Part shown: piece by piece, positions 1-5,502 of the stretch
How the letters are laid out: the number at the start of each line of letters is the position of its first letter
Numbering within the stretch: the stretch's first letter is position 1
Source: an uncultured Helicobacter sp.
GTDB taxonomy: Bacteria; Campylobacterota; Campylobacteria; Campylobacterales; Helicobacteraceae
Assembly (NCBI GenBank): GCA_944325475.1
Contig: CALVAF010000064.1
Coordinates: 1 to 5,502, forward strand
Direction: 5' to 3'
DNA: 5,502 bases
The notes under the pieces: model-generated
Told to the model about the DNA's origin: nothing
The model's database searches: none
Seen by the model: only the letters and a program-made list of their open reading frames with translations
Translations under genes and position numbers: made by a program

Positions 1-792
1 ATCTATTTTATCTTGTGGTAGTGTTACCTCAAAACTTACTTGGTCATTTTCATCTGTATTGGCGCGAATAATTGTGCCATTTTTTAAGGTCATAGAACCC
101 GTTTTGTGCATAGAAAAATTATCATCAAAATAGCTTTGCATAATTCCTAGAGAGTCAGTAATTTTTTGCAGTTTATCTTCAGGGATTTTACTGTCTGCAA
201 GTGTGAAAAAGCCTATTAAATTTGGCAGGGCAAAATAAGAAGCTGAAGAAAGCGTTCCTATATTGTCATTTAATTTTGTTGTTGCTTTGAGGATTTGTTC
301 TGCATTACCACTTTTTGAAGCATAGACAAAATCAACAGCACTTGTTTCTATATTGTTGTAAGTCTCATCAATTTCACCAAAGTTTGTTTTTATGCTTGCT
401 TGGAGAAGCAGAGTTGTAAAAAACTTAGATTCCCCCTCTTCAAGATAGGTAGAAAGCAAAATTTCATCAATTTGATTGAAAAGATAATCCTTTGCTTCAT
501 TGTATTGTGCTTGGCTTACATTAGAGTATTTTTTAGAGCTTTCCCATACAATATTTTATCAACTCTCCCTGTTGCGTTAAAAGAGATTTCTAAATACGAA
601 TTTGGAATAACTATATCACCCACTGCCTTGTTTGGATTGCTAATCCAAGTTTGTATTTTTTCTTTAAATAGCCTCTAAATCTTGCGTTTCAATGCTAAAT
701 TCCTCTGTATTTATGCTTGGAAGATTTGTTTTACTAGAACTAGAATCAAGCCGACTATATGTGTTGGGTATTTGTGTGTTGATGGTTGGCAT
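1..792 (-). pseudogene. Unrecognised protein gene, frameshifted twice and cut by the window edge
   Basis: I do not recognise the product. The reading starts at ATG 792-790, one base after the stop of the upstream gene, with a GAGG at 803-806 as a possible ribosome binding site, so the two genes look translationally coupled. The first 42 codons (MPTINTQIPNTYSRL..., rich in Ser, Thr and Asn, no signal peptide) end at TAA 666-664. Coding then continues in another frame from about 668 (FKEKIQTWISNPNK...) to about 535, and returns to the first frame after the A6 run at 534-529 (KKYSNVSQAQYNEAKDYL...). It stays open to base 1, ending ...EVTLPQDKID. One extra base (or two missing) at 664-677 and one missing A at 529-534 would explain the break. 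The joined reading gives at least 260 residues, mostly soluble and helical in appearance, with no obvious membrane segment. It could be a true pseudogene, a switchable gene, or sequence error. That this strand codes is clear; the function is unknown. Confidence 0.75.
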
Positions 793-793
793 A

Positions 794-1351
794 TTAAAAA
801 TACCTCAATTTAGAAGCATCATTAATGATGTCTGTATGGAACTTAGAATTTTTGATTTTCTGTATGAGAGGAAAATTTTGATTAATGCTTCTTATTGAGC
901 CATATTTAGTGTTATAAGCTGAAACTTGTGTGTCGTATTTTCCTGTTTTATAATCATATTTTACCAATAGAATATGAATTTCAACATTTGGATCTACCAC
1001 AGTAAGCCATTTAAAATCCAAGTAGTTTTGTGTGAATTGAGACATTCTTGTATCGCTATTACTAACAAAGGCGACACCCATATTTTGTTCTTGAGATGTT
1101 GAGGATAAAGCATAATACATATACATAGTTATTTTATCTCCAGAACGATTTGTTACATAGCTAAGTCTGTATCTATCAGCTAATATTCCACCCTTAACTT
1201 GCATTTTCTCTTCTAAGTTAAGCTCTTTCACTCCAGCACTCTTGCTTGTAAGCTGTCCTTTACTTGCTATGGCTAAAATATCATCATCAGCATACACACC
1301 ACTAAACAACAAGCTATTTAAAGCTAAAATACTTAAAAATCTTTTTAGCAT
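794..1351 (-). CDS. Sec-exported protein with internal double-glycine (C39-type) leader motif
   Basis: Unrecognised family, 185 residues. Two in-frame ATGs lie at 1357 and 1351; AAGGA at 1358-1362 touches the first but sits six bases before the second, so 1351 is the likelier start. Residues 1-21 form a Sec signal peptide (MLKRF, then a hydrophobic core, then VYA before DDD). Residues 44-55 read LNLEEKMQVKGG, close to the bacteriocin-type double-glycine leader pattern L-S-x-x-E-L-x-x-I-x-G-G: Leu at -12, Glu at -8, Val at -4 and Gly-Gly at -2/-1 agree, while -7 is Lys with Met at -6. The remaining 130 residues are free of cysteine, rich in Tyr, Ser and Asn, and look beta-rich, with no membrane helix. 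Transcription diverges from a C39 peptidase gene, the enzyme class that cuts after Gly-Gly, so I infer that this is its periplasmic substrate. The mature role (fibre, adhesin, secreted peptide or other) cannot be read from sequence. Confidence 0.85.
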   Translation of the reverse strand: MLKRFLSILALNSLLFSGVYADDDILAIASKGQLTSKSAGVKELNLEEKMQVKGGILADRYRLSYVTNRSGDKITMYMYYALSSTSQEQNMGVAFVSNSDTRMSQFTQNYLDFKWLTVVDPNVEIHILLVKYDYKTGKYDTQVSAYNTKYGSIRSINQNFPLIQKIKNSKFHTDIINDASKLRYF

Positions 1352-1357
1352 TGGCAT

Positions 1358-1362
1358 TCCTT
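1358..1362 (-). promoter_or_regulatory. Ribosome binding site deciding the 1351 start
   Basis: On the minus strand AAGGA directly abuts the ATG at 1357 but lies six bases from the ATG at 1351. The second ATG therefore has normal spacing and also gives a more typical signal peptide start (Met-Leu-Lys-Arg). Confidence 0.6.
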
Positions 1363-1412
1363 TTGATTAACTTTAAATCGTCTTTTTTGTTAAATTTTAA
1401 TACTTTGTTTAG

Positions 1413-1421
1413 ATTCTATCA
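1413..1421 (-). promoter_or_regulatory. Extended -10 promoter for the double-glycine protein gene
   Basis: The minus strand reads TGATAGAAT, which fits the extended -10 form TGnTAnAAT common in Campylobacterota, where -35 boxes are weak. It would start transcription near 1406, leaving an untranslated leader of about 55 bases before the ATG at 1351. Other AT-rich hexamers lie nearby, so the choice is tentative. Confidence 0.45.
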
Positions 1422-1478
1422 AATATTTTCTAATTAAAACTAAATTGGTGTTTAAGTTTTTTAAGTATTGTTTCTTTT

Positions 1479-1487
1479 TGATACAAT
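1479..1487 (+). promoter_or_regulatory. Extended -10 promoter for the C39 peptidase gene
   Basis: TGATACAAT matches TGnTAnAAT and follows a T-rich stretch, the usual setting of vegetative promoters in this group. Transcription would begin near 1493-1495, so the message would start just before the AAGGA ribosome binding site. If so, the upstream TTG at 1445 cannot be the start codon, because it lies before the transcript begins. Confidence 0.5.
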
Positions 1488-1496
1488 ATACAGAAA

Positions 1497-1501
1497 AAGG
1501 A
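1497..1501 (+). promoter_or_regulatory. Ribosome binding site deciding the GTG start at 1508
   Basis: AAGGA lies six bases before GTG 1508, the same spacing as in the divergent gene. The alternative TTG at 1502 has no spacing, and the TTG at 1445 has no purine-rich sequence in front of it. Confidence 0.6.
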
Positions 1502-1507
1502 TTGTGC

Positions 1508-2098
1508 GTGCAAAGAGTTTTAAGGATTGTTATTTTGTGTTTGCCATTGCTTTTACAAGCAGAATTTGTTGTAAAGTCTTTACAAGAGATTAGAAATCAA
1601 AGAGTAGTGAGACAAACTTATGAAGAAAGTTGTGGTGCTTCTTGTGTCGCTACTTTAATTAATTTGATTGATAATCAAAAATTAAGCGAACTAGACTTAC
1701 TGAAAATAATGAGTGAAAAGGATCTTTATACAGATATGGTAAGTTTTGCGGATTTAGAAGAGGCAGTAAAAAAGAAAGGTTTTAGGACAAATTCTTTCCG
1801 CATAGACAGACAAAGCTTAGATAAACTTCTTAACATTCCTTTGCTTGTCAAAATTGAAGATGACCCACGCTTTCCTCATTTTGTTGTGATTATCAATCAT
1901 AAGGGTAGTTTTATCCAAGTCTTTGACCCAAGTTATGGAGAGTGTATGAGCTCTAAAAGAGAGTTTTATAGCGTATGGGATAAAAATAATAAAGGCGGTT
2001 ATGTTTTAGTTGTGTTGCCTAAAAAAGAATGGCAAGATTTTAAACTCAATCTACCTAAACCTTTAGATTTTGAAAAACGAATATTTGGGAGATTTTGA
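1508..2098 (+). CDS. Periplasmic C39-family (papain-like, double-glycine) cysteine peptidase
   Basis: Reading from GTG 1508 gives 196 residues. The open frame extends back to a TTG at 1445, but the signal peptide and ribosome binding site favour 1508. Residues 1-18 (MQRVLRIV, hydrophobic core, LLLQA) form a Sec signal peptide. The C39 domain spans roughly residues 30-170: oxyanion Gln36 and nucleophile Cys42 in RQTYEESCGASC, catalytic His124 in FPHFVVII, and Asp140 in VFDPSYG. All four expected positions are intact. There is no ABC-transporter membrane or ATPase domain, so this is a stand-alone exported peptidase, unlike the bacteriocin transporters in which C39 domains usually sit. The closest architecture I know is FapD of Pseudomonas functional-amyloid operons. 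Extra cysteines at 46 and 146 might form a disulfide. A Lys/Arg/Pro-rich tail follows the domain. The divergent neighbour carries a Gly-Gly leader motif and is the obvious candidate substrate; that link is inferred. Confidence 0.9.
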   Translation: MQRVLRIVILCLPLLLQAEFVVKSLQEIRNQRVVRQTYEESCGASCVATLINLIDNQKLSELDLLKIMSEKDLYTDMVSFADLEEAVKKKGFRTNSFRIDRQSLDKLLNIPLLVKIEDDPRFPHFVVIINHKGSFIQVFDPSYGECMSSKREFYSVWDKNNKGGYVLVVLPKKEWQDFKLNLPKPLDFEKRIFGRF

Positions 2099-2103
2099 TG
2101 GGC

Positions 2104-2117
2104 ATTGCTGTAGCAAT
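2104..2117 (+). repeat. Small stem-loop after the peptidase gene
   Basis: ATTGC-TGTA-GCAAT forms a perfect five-base stem with a tetraloop, starting six bases after the peptidase stop and followed by CAAAGTTTTATC. It may be a weak terminator, but the T-run is only four bases. Confidence 0.35.
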
Positions 2118-2166
2118 CAAAGTTTTATCAAGACAACATACATGCCATACAGCACAATGAGGCATT

Positions 2167-2295
2167 TCAAATTGTATTCCTAGCTATCAATAGCCTTGCA
2201 AACTTGTTAAGGTGGATATAGGTGTTTTTGCGCTCAAAGCCTTTTGCGTAGGTTTTGTCCTTTTCTTTGTTTTTCAAATTGCATTTGAATTCCAT
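2167..2295 (-). CDS. Possible small protein of 42 residues, unrecognised
   Basis: An ATG at 2295 is preceded by an excellent ribosome binding site (GGAGGAG, four bases away) and opens 42 codons ending at TGA 2169-2167. The product is strongly basic (MEFKCNLKNKEKDKTYAKGF..., then HLNKFARLLIAR) with no signal peptide or membrane helix. TATAAA on the minus strand (2315-2320) could serve as its -10. Hydrophobic and charged residues alternate like a real protein, yet it is short for any family I know, so it may be the surviving 5' end of a decayed gene. It stands alone between the peptidase and the receptor genes, reading against both. Confidence 0.35.
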   Translation of the reverse strand: MEFKCNLKNKEKDKTYAKGFERKNTYIHLNKFARLLIARNTI

Positions 2296-2385
2296 AAAAC
2301 TCCTCCACATATCTTTTATAAATAGACTCTTATTCTTTATTTAAGCTTTAACATTACTAAATGGAATCTTCAATCCACCTACAAA

Positions 2386-2401
2386 AATAATATTTATTAT
2401 T
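2386..2401. promoter_or_regulatory. AT-rich palindrome, possible Fur-type operator
   Basis: AATAATA-TT-TATTATT is an inverted repeat 75 bases before the receptor start. It recalls the AATAAT/ATTATT half-sites of Fur boxes in Helicobacter, although the spacing between half-sites here (four bases) differs from the published one-base form. Iron control of a siderophore receptor is expected, but such AT-rich DNA makes chance palindromes likely. Confidence 0.35.
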
Positions 2402-2439
2402 ATTTTTATTTTTTTATGTTTTTTTAAACAAATGGCAAA

Positions 2440-2445
2440 TAAAAT
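2440..2445 (+). promoter_or_regulatory. Candidate -10 box for the receptor operon
   Basis: TAAAAT lies 30 bases before the receptor ATG, below a T-rich stretch that could replace a -35 box. Several other AT-rich hexamers are possible, so this is weak. Confidence 0.3.
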
Positions 2446-2475
2446 TCAATCTCATTATTAACTAGAAAAGGAATC

Positions 2476-4587
2476 ATGCTAATAAAAAAAATAAAAAATC
2501 TAAGTCGTACTTCCTTGGCTTTGTCCTTGGCATTAGCTGGGTGTGGGGCGATTGCTAATGCTGCAGAACAATACAAATTGGATACTTCGGTAGTGAGTGC
2601 TAGTGGGTTTTCTCAAGATGTCAAAGATGCCCCTGCAAGCATTTCTGTTATCACTAAAGAGGATTTAGAAAGTCGTCCCGTGCAGGATATTGCTGAGGCT
2701 ATTAAAGATGTTCCGGGTGTTGATGTTTCTATGACAAAATTAGGGACTTATCAGTTTAACATTAGGGGATATGGCTCTGATTATGTGCTTGTGCTTGTTG
2801 ATGGTAAAAGGCAAAATTCTGTAAGAGGATTCCAAGGCAATGGTTTTGGGGAGGCAGATAATGCTTATTTGCCCCCAATATCTATGATTGAGAGAATTGA
2901 AGTCATCAAAGGACCTGCTTCTACTCTCTATGGGGGTGATGCTGTAGGTGGGGTGATTAATATCATTACCAAAAAAAATCCAAGTGATTTTTCAGGTTCT
3001 ATTTCTTTGGATACCAAAATGCAACAGCATTATAATCTTTATGGACATTCAAGGGGGGTTACTGGATATTTGGCGATTCCACTTATCAAAGATGAGCTTT
3101 CTTTGGCATTAAGAGGTCAATATAGAAGTCGTGATGCTTCTAATATCAAATGGCCATCCCAAACCAGCCCCACTAACCCTAATACCATTTACCCTTCTCA
3201 CGCTCCAGGAGCATTTAGCTTAGGAAACATTGGTGGGAGATTGAATTGGACGATTGATGAACAAAACAATATCTATTTAGATGTTAATCATTATGCGCAA
3301 AAAACTGCCACAAGAAATACTTCTGGTAATTTTATTGCAGCAAACAAAGAATTTAATCGCACAGGAGTCGTGCTAAACCACGATGGTTATTATACTTGGG
3401 GGACTTTAAATACCTATCTACAATCTAATGTTACTAAAGAAGATGGTAGCTCAAGTATCAATTATACTACTGGAGCGCCAGTAAGCAATGAGGTTGCTAA
3501 GCTCATAAGTCAAGTGTATGTGCTAGAGAGCAAAGCTGTTGTGCCTTTTAGTTTGCAGTCATTTGGTAATGCTACATTAAGTGCTGGTGCGCAGTATCTG
3601 TATGAAAATTTCGTTAGTTATGCAGAGAGCGCAATCTTAAGAGGAAAAGACCAAGACCAAAGCACTATTTCACCTTATGCAGAAGTGGAATACTATGTGA
3701 CTGATAGCTTAATCCTTACAGGCGGTTTGAGATACACAGAAAGCGATTTGTTTAATGGAGAATTTATCCCTAGAGGCTATTTAGTGTATCATTTAACCGA
3801 TGATATTACATTAAAAGGTGGGGTGGCAAAGGGTTATAAAACTCCCGAGGCAAAAGTGCTTAGTGGTGGGGAGTATAGTACTGGAGCTTATGGGAATCCA
3901 GACTTGAAGCCAGAAACAAGCACCAACTATGAAATTGGGGCAATTTTTGATTTTCACAATTATGGAAATTTCACTATCACAGGTTTCATCACTGATTTTA
4001 AAAACGAACTTTCTAGCGATTCTTATGATTTAGACGCTGTTTTACCCAATGGAGTAACGTGTGCTAATACTACTGGGTGTAGCTATCAGATTAATCGTGG
4101 AAAAAACCAAGCAAGGGGAATTGAGCTTGCTGCACAAAGTGGGCAATGGCATGGCTTTAGCGCGAATGCTTCTTATACTTATATGGAAAAAGAATATAAA
4201 GACGCAACAACAAATGTTCTAGGTGGCAAAAGAGTAGAAAATCTCCCACGTCATACAGCGATAGTTAAAATTAACCGCAGCTATGGTAAATTAAACTCTT
4301 TCCTTAAAGCCACAGGTCGTTTTGATACTCTAGCAAGGAGTAAAGGGGGCGGAAATAGAGCGATTCCCGGACTTGATAAGTATGATGAATTTTACATCTT
4401 TGATTTAGGTTTTAATTATAAAATGACTGAAAATTCTAATCTTAGCTTTGTGATTAATAACCTTTTAGACAAAAACTTCTTCAAACCCTATGGCTATGAA
4501 AGTCGTGGTAGCTGGAGTTATGCTAATCGATACCAAGACTACACTGATGGAAGAAGTTTTTGGGTTAGCTACAAGCTAGATTTTTAA
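2476..4587 (+). CDS. TonB-dependent outer-membrane receptor, catecholate-siderophore (CfrA/CirA-like) type
   Basis: Complete receptor of 703 residues, the usual size for the FepA/CirA/CfrA group. It imports a ferric siderophore across the outer membrane using TonB-ExbBD energy. Residues 1-29 are a signal peptide (basic start, long Leu/Ala core, cleavage after ANA). A TonB-box-like stretch follows at 35-42 (LDTSVVSA). The plug spans about 45-167, with IRGYG at 96-100, IERIEVIKGP at 138-147 and LYGGDAVGGVINI from 151. The rest is a 22-strand barrel ending in WVSYKLDF with the terminal Phe needed for barrel assembly. Cys529 and Cys535 flank a short loop (CANTTGC), a disulfide typical of this subgroup. 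The plug closely recalls Campylobacter CfrA, so ferric enterobactin or a related catecholate is the likeliest ligand, but the substrate is not certain. ATG 2476 follows AAAGGA by three bases. A PepSY-type membrane protein gene follows 11 bases after the stop. Confidence 0.96.
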   Translation: MLIKKIKNLSRTSLALSLALAGCGAIANAAEQYKLDTSVVSASGFSQDVKDAPASISVITKEDLESRPVQDIAEAIKDVPGVDVSMTKLGTYQFNIRGYGSDYVLVLVDGKRQNSVRGFQGNGFGEADNAYLPPISMIERIEVIKGPASTLYGGDAVGGVINIITKKNPSDFSGSISLDTKMQQHYNLYGHSRGVTGYLAIPLIKDELSLALRGQYRSRDASNIKWPSQTSPTNPNTIYPSHAPGAFSLGNIGGRLNWTIDEQNNIYLDVNHYAQKTATRNTSGNFIAANKEFNRTGVVLNHDGYYTWGTLNTYLQSNVTKEDGSSSINYTTGAPVSNEVAKLISQVYVLESKAVVPFSLQSFGNATLSAGAQYLYENFVSYAESAILRGKDQDQSTISPYAEVEYYVTDSLILTGGLRYTESDLFNGEFIPRGYLVYHLTDDITLKGGVAKGYKTPEAKVLSGGEYSTGAYGNPDLKPETSTNYEIGAIFDFHNYGNFTITGFITDFKNELSSDSYDLDAVLPNGVTCANTTGCSYQINRGKNQARGIELAAQSGQWHGFSANASYTYMEKEYKDATTNVLGGKRVENLPRHTAIVKINRSYGKLNSFLKATGRFDTLARSKGGGNRAIPGLDKYDEFYIFDLGFNYKMTENSNLSFVINNLLDKNFFKPYGYESRGSWSYANRYQDYTDGRSFWVSYKLDF

Positions 4588-4598
4588 AGGTTTGAAAA

Positions 4599-5156
4599 GT
4601 GGCAAAGAAACTCATAAGTAACAAAACTTGGATGCAGCTACATTTGTATATCAGCCTCTTTTTTATCCCTATGGCTTTGATTTATGCCATTACGGGGTCT
4701 TTGTATATTTTCAATATCCGTCAAAATGCAGGGGCGGAAATCCATGAAATCAAGATTGAAGCCCCTATCCAAAAGGGAAGCGAAAGAGAGGCAATGCTAA
4801 AAATCCTAGAGGAAAATAAATTGGAAATTCCAAGTCGAACTGAAGTGCGCTTTTCAAGAGGTTCTCATTCTATGGGGACTTTGAAATATCAAGTTTTGCT
4901 CACACAAAACAAAGATTCAAGCTACACTTTAAAGACGATTGATAGGAATTGGTATGGCGTTTTACTACTTTTGCACAAATCAGCAGGGAAATATTATTTT
5001 GATATTTTAGCGGTTGGATTTTCGATTGCTTTAGTGGTTTTGTATCTCTCTGGGCTTTTTATGACAGCGTTTTGTAAGCGTGATAGAAAAGGCTCATTGA
5101 TTGCTACATTAGTTGGGTTTGCAGTCACGATCCTAGCGGTGTATTTGAGTATTTAG
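4599..5156 (+). CDS. PepSY-associated inner-membrane protein, probable siderophore-iron reduction partner
   Basis: A 185-residue membrane protein starting at GTG 4599, with AAAGG overlapping the receptor stop as its ribosome binding site; the 11-base gap makes the two genes an operon. Helix 1 is at about residues 15-38 (LHLYISLFFIPMALIYAITGS), a periplasmic domain of about 90 residues follows, and helices 2 and 3 lie at about 134-158 and 165-184. The pattern of a His at the first helix (His15), then LLLLHKSAG (His126) before a helix ending in LSGLF, is the signature of PepSY-associated TM proteins. Larger relatives such as FoxB and FpvG sit beside siderophore receptors, and FoxB binds haem and reduces ferric siderophore. 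This protein is about half their length and looks like a minimal form. A role in releasing iron in the periplasm is inferred from family and position. Confidence 0.85.
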   Translation: MAKKLISNKTWMQLHLYISLFFIPMALIYAITGSLYIFNIRQNAGAEIHEIKIEAPIQKGSEREAMLKILEENKLEIPSRTEVRFSRGSHSMGTLKYQVLLTQNKDSSYTLKTIDRNWYGVLLLLHKSAGKYYFDILAVGFSIALVVLYLSGLFMTAFCKRDRKGSLIATLVGFAVTILAVYLSI

Positions 5157-5174
5157 TTTTAATCTTTTTTTATA

Positions 5175-5189
5175 AAGCCTTTTTGGCTT
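5175..5189 (+). terminator. Possible terminator of the iron-uptake operon
   Basis: AAGCC-TTTTT-GGCTT forms a five-base stem 18 bases after the stop of the PepSY gene. No T-run follows at once (GGCTCCTTAATTTTT), so it is a weak intrinsic terminator at best. Position is the main support. Confidence 0.35.
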
Positions 5190-5219
5190 GGCTCCTTAAT
5201 TTTTAAAATTTCATTTTAA

Positions 5220-5248
5220 TGAGGTTAGATTCTTAGAATCTTGCCTCA
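5220..5248. repeat. Extended stem-loop
   Basis: TGAGG pairs with CCTCA and AGATTC pairs with GAATCT, separated by a 2x2 internal loop (TT against TG) and closed by a TTA loop. That gives eleven paired positions, well beyond what neighbouring AT-rich sequence offers. It may be the real end of the iron operon, the end of a small RNA, or a protein-binding palindrome. Neither strand has a strong T-run after it. Confidence 0.55.
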
Positions 5249-5342
5249 CTCCTTACTTAATCCCCTCCATAAATCCCTTTAATTCTATGGAATAAGGTTG
5301 TTTAAATTTTAATTTTTTAATGGATTTAAAATAAAATCATTG

Positions 5343-5368
5343 CTTCTGTGTAAGGATATCAACAGAAG
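5343..5368. repeat. Seven-base inverted repeat
   Basis: CTTCTGT (5343-5349) and ACAGAAG (5362-5368) are perfect inverted copies around a 12-base spacer. A TAAAAT at 5332-5337 could be a -10 box placing a transcript start at the foot of this hairpin. Function unknown. Confidence 0.45.
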
Positions 5369-5502
5369 TCAAACAAGCCTCTTCCTAAAAACCCCATACA
5401 AAAAACCCTTACTCCTTAAGTAACAGAGGAATGGCTTATCGGGCGGTTAAAATGGTGTCTTAAAAATTTAATTCAATAAAAGCTAAAAATCTTAAACCAA
5501 CA

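Larger units (their letters stand above)
5157..5502. other. Non-coding stretch at the right end
   Basis: I find no convincing gene in these 346 bases on either strand. The only start with a ribosome binding site is ATG 5431 (AGAGGA just before), which stops after ten codons. The region is AT-rich and holds three inverted repeats, listed separately, and a near repeat of 12 bases (CCTCACTCCTTA at 5244-5255 and CCTTACTCCTTA at 5407-5418). A gene may begin just beyond the edge. Confidence 0.6.

Noticed and set aside
400..678. Plus-strand open frame of 92 codons
   Set aside because: It lies antisense to the frameshifted minus-strand gene, whose sequence has clear coding character; the plus frame has no ribosome binding site and seems to be a shadow.
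692..898. Plus-strand open frame of 68 codons
   Set aside because: It overlaps, on the opposite strand, the end of the double-glycine protein gene and the start of the next gene, both better supported.
1445..1507. Upstream extension of the peptidase from TTG 1445
   Set aside because: There is no ribosome binding site before it, a likely promoter lies inside it, and it would bury the signal peptide behind 21 extra residues.
2098..2160. Twenty-codon ORF overlapping the peptidase stop (TGATG)
   Set aside because: The overlap looks like operon coupling, but the frame stops at once and the sequence is better explained by a hairpin and decayed DNA.
2533..2544. Lipobox-like LAGC in the receptor signal peptide (residues 20-23)
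   Set aside because: TonB-dependent barrels of this group are not lipoproteins, and a normal signal peptidase I site (ANA) follows a few residues later.
5431..5463. Ten-codon ORF with AGAGGA before it
   Set aside because: Too short to support as a gene; no recognisable product.
1..5502. CRISPR arrays, tRNA or rRNA genes, insertion sequences
   Set aside because: No regularly spaced repeats, no cloverleaf or ribosomal RNA sequence, and no transposase reading frame or terminal repeats were found on either strand.

Overview
The window is AT-rich DNA whose gene content points to a member of Campylobacterota, most likely an enterohepatic-type Helicobacter. The signs are A/T-rich codon use, extended -10 promoters with no clear -35, and a TonB-dependent receptor that reads like the CfrA-type ferric-siderophore receptors of Campylobacter and Helicobacter. 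No marker gene fixes the genus, so this placement is an inference.

Left half (1-2098): two transcription units diverge from an intergenic region at about 1352-1507. Leftward runs a gene for a Sec-exported protein that carries a second, bacteriocin-type double-glycine leader motif (LNLEEKMQVKGG) just after its signal peptide. One base after its stop begins an unrecognised gene that is broken by two opposing frameshifts and runs off the left edge. Rightward runs a Sec-exported C39-family cysteine peptidase with its catalytic Gln/Cys/His/Asp set intact. C39 peptidases are the enzymes that cut after double-glycine motifs. The pair therefore looks like a periplasmic substrate-protease system, comparable in principle to the FapD peptidase of Pseudomonas functional-amyloid operons, but with a substrate I do not recognise. 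This is the most interesting part of the window.

Middle (2099-2475): mostly non-coding or decayed DNA with a small hairpin just after the peptidase gene, one possible 42-residue leftward ORF with a strong ribosome binding site, and an AT-rich palindrome upstream of the receptor gene that could be a Fur-type operator.

Right half (2476-5156): a two-gene iron-uptake unit. It consists of a complete 703-residue TonB-dependent outer-membrane receptor (catecholate-siderophore type) followed 11 bases later by a PepSY-associated inner-membrane protein that probably helps release iron from the siderophore. The last 346 bases (5157-5502) hold no convincing gene but contain three separate inverted repeats, one or two of which may end the iron operon.
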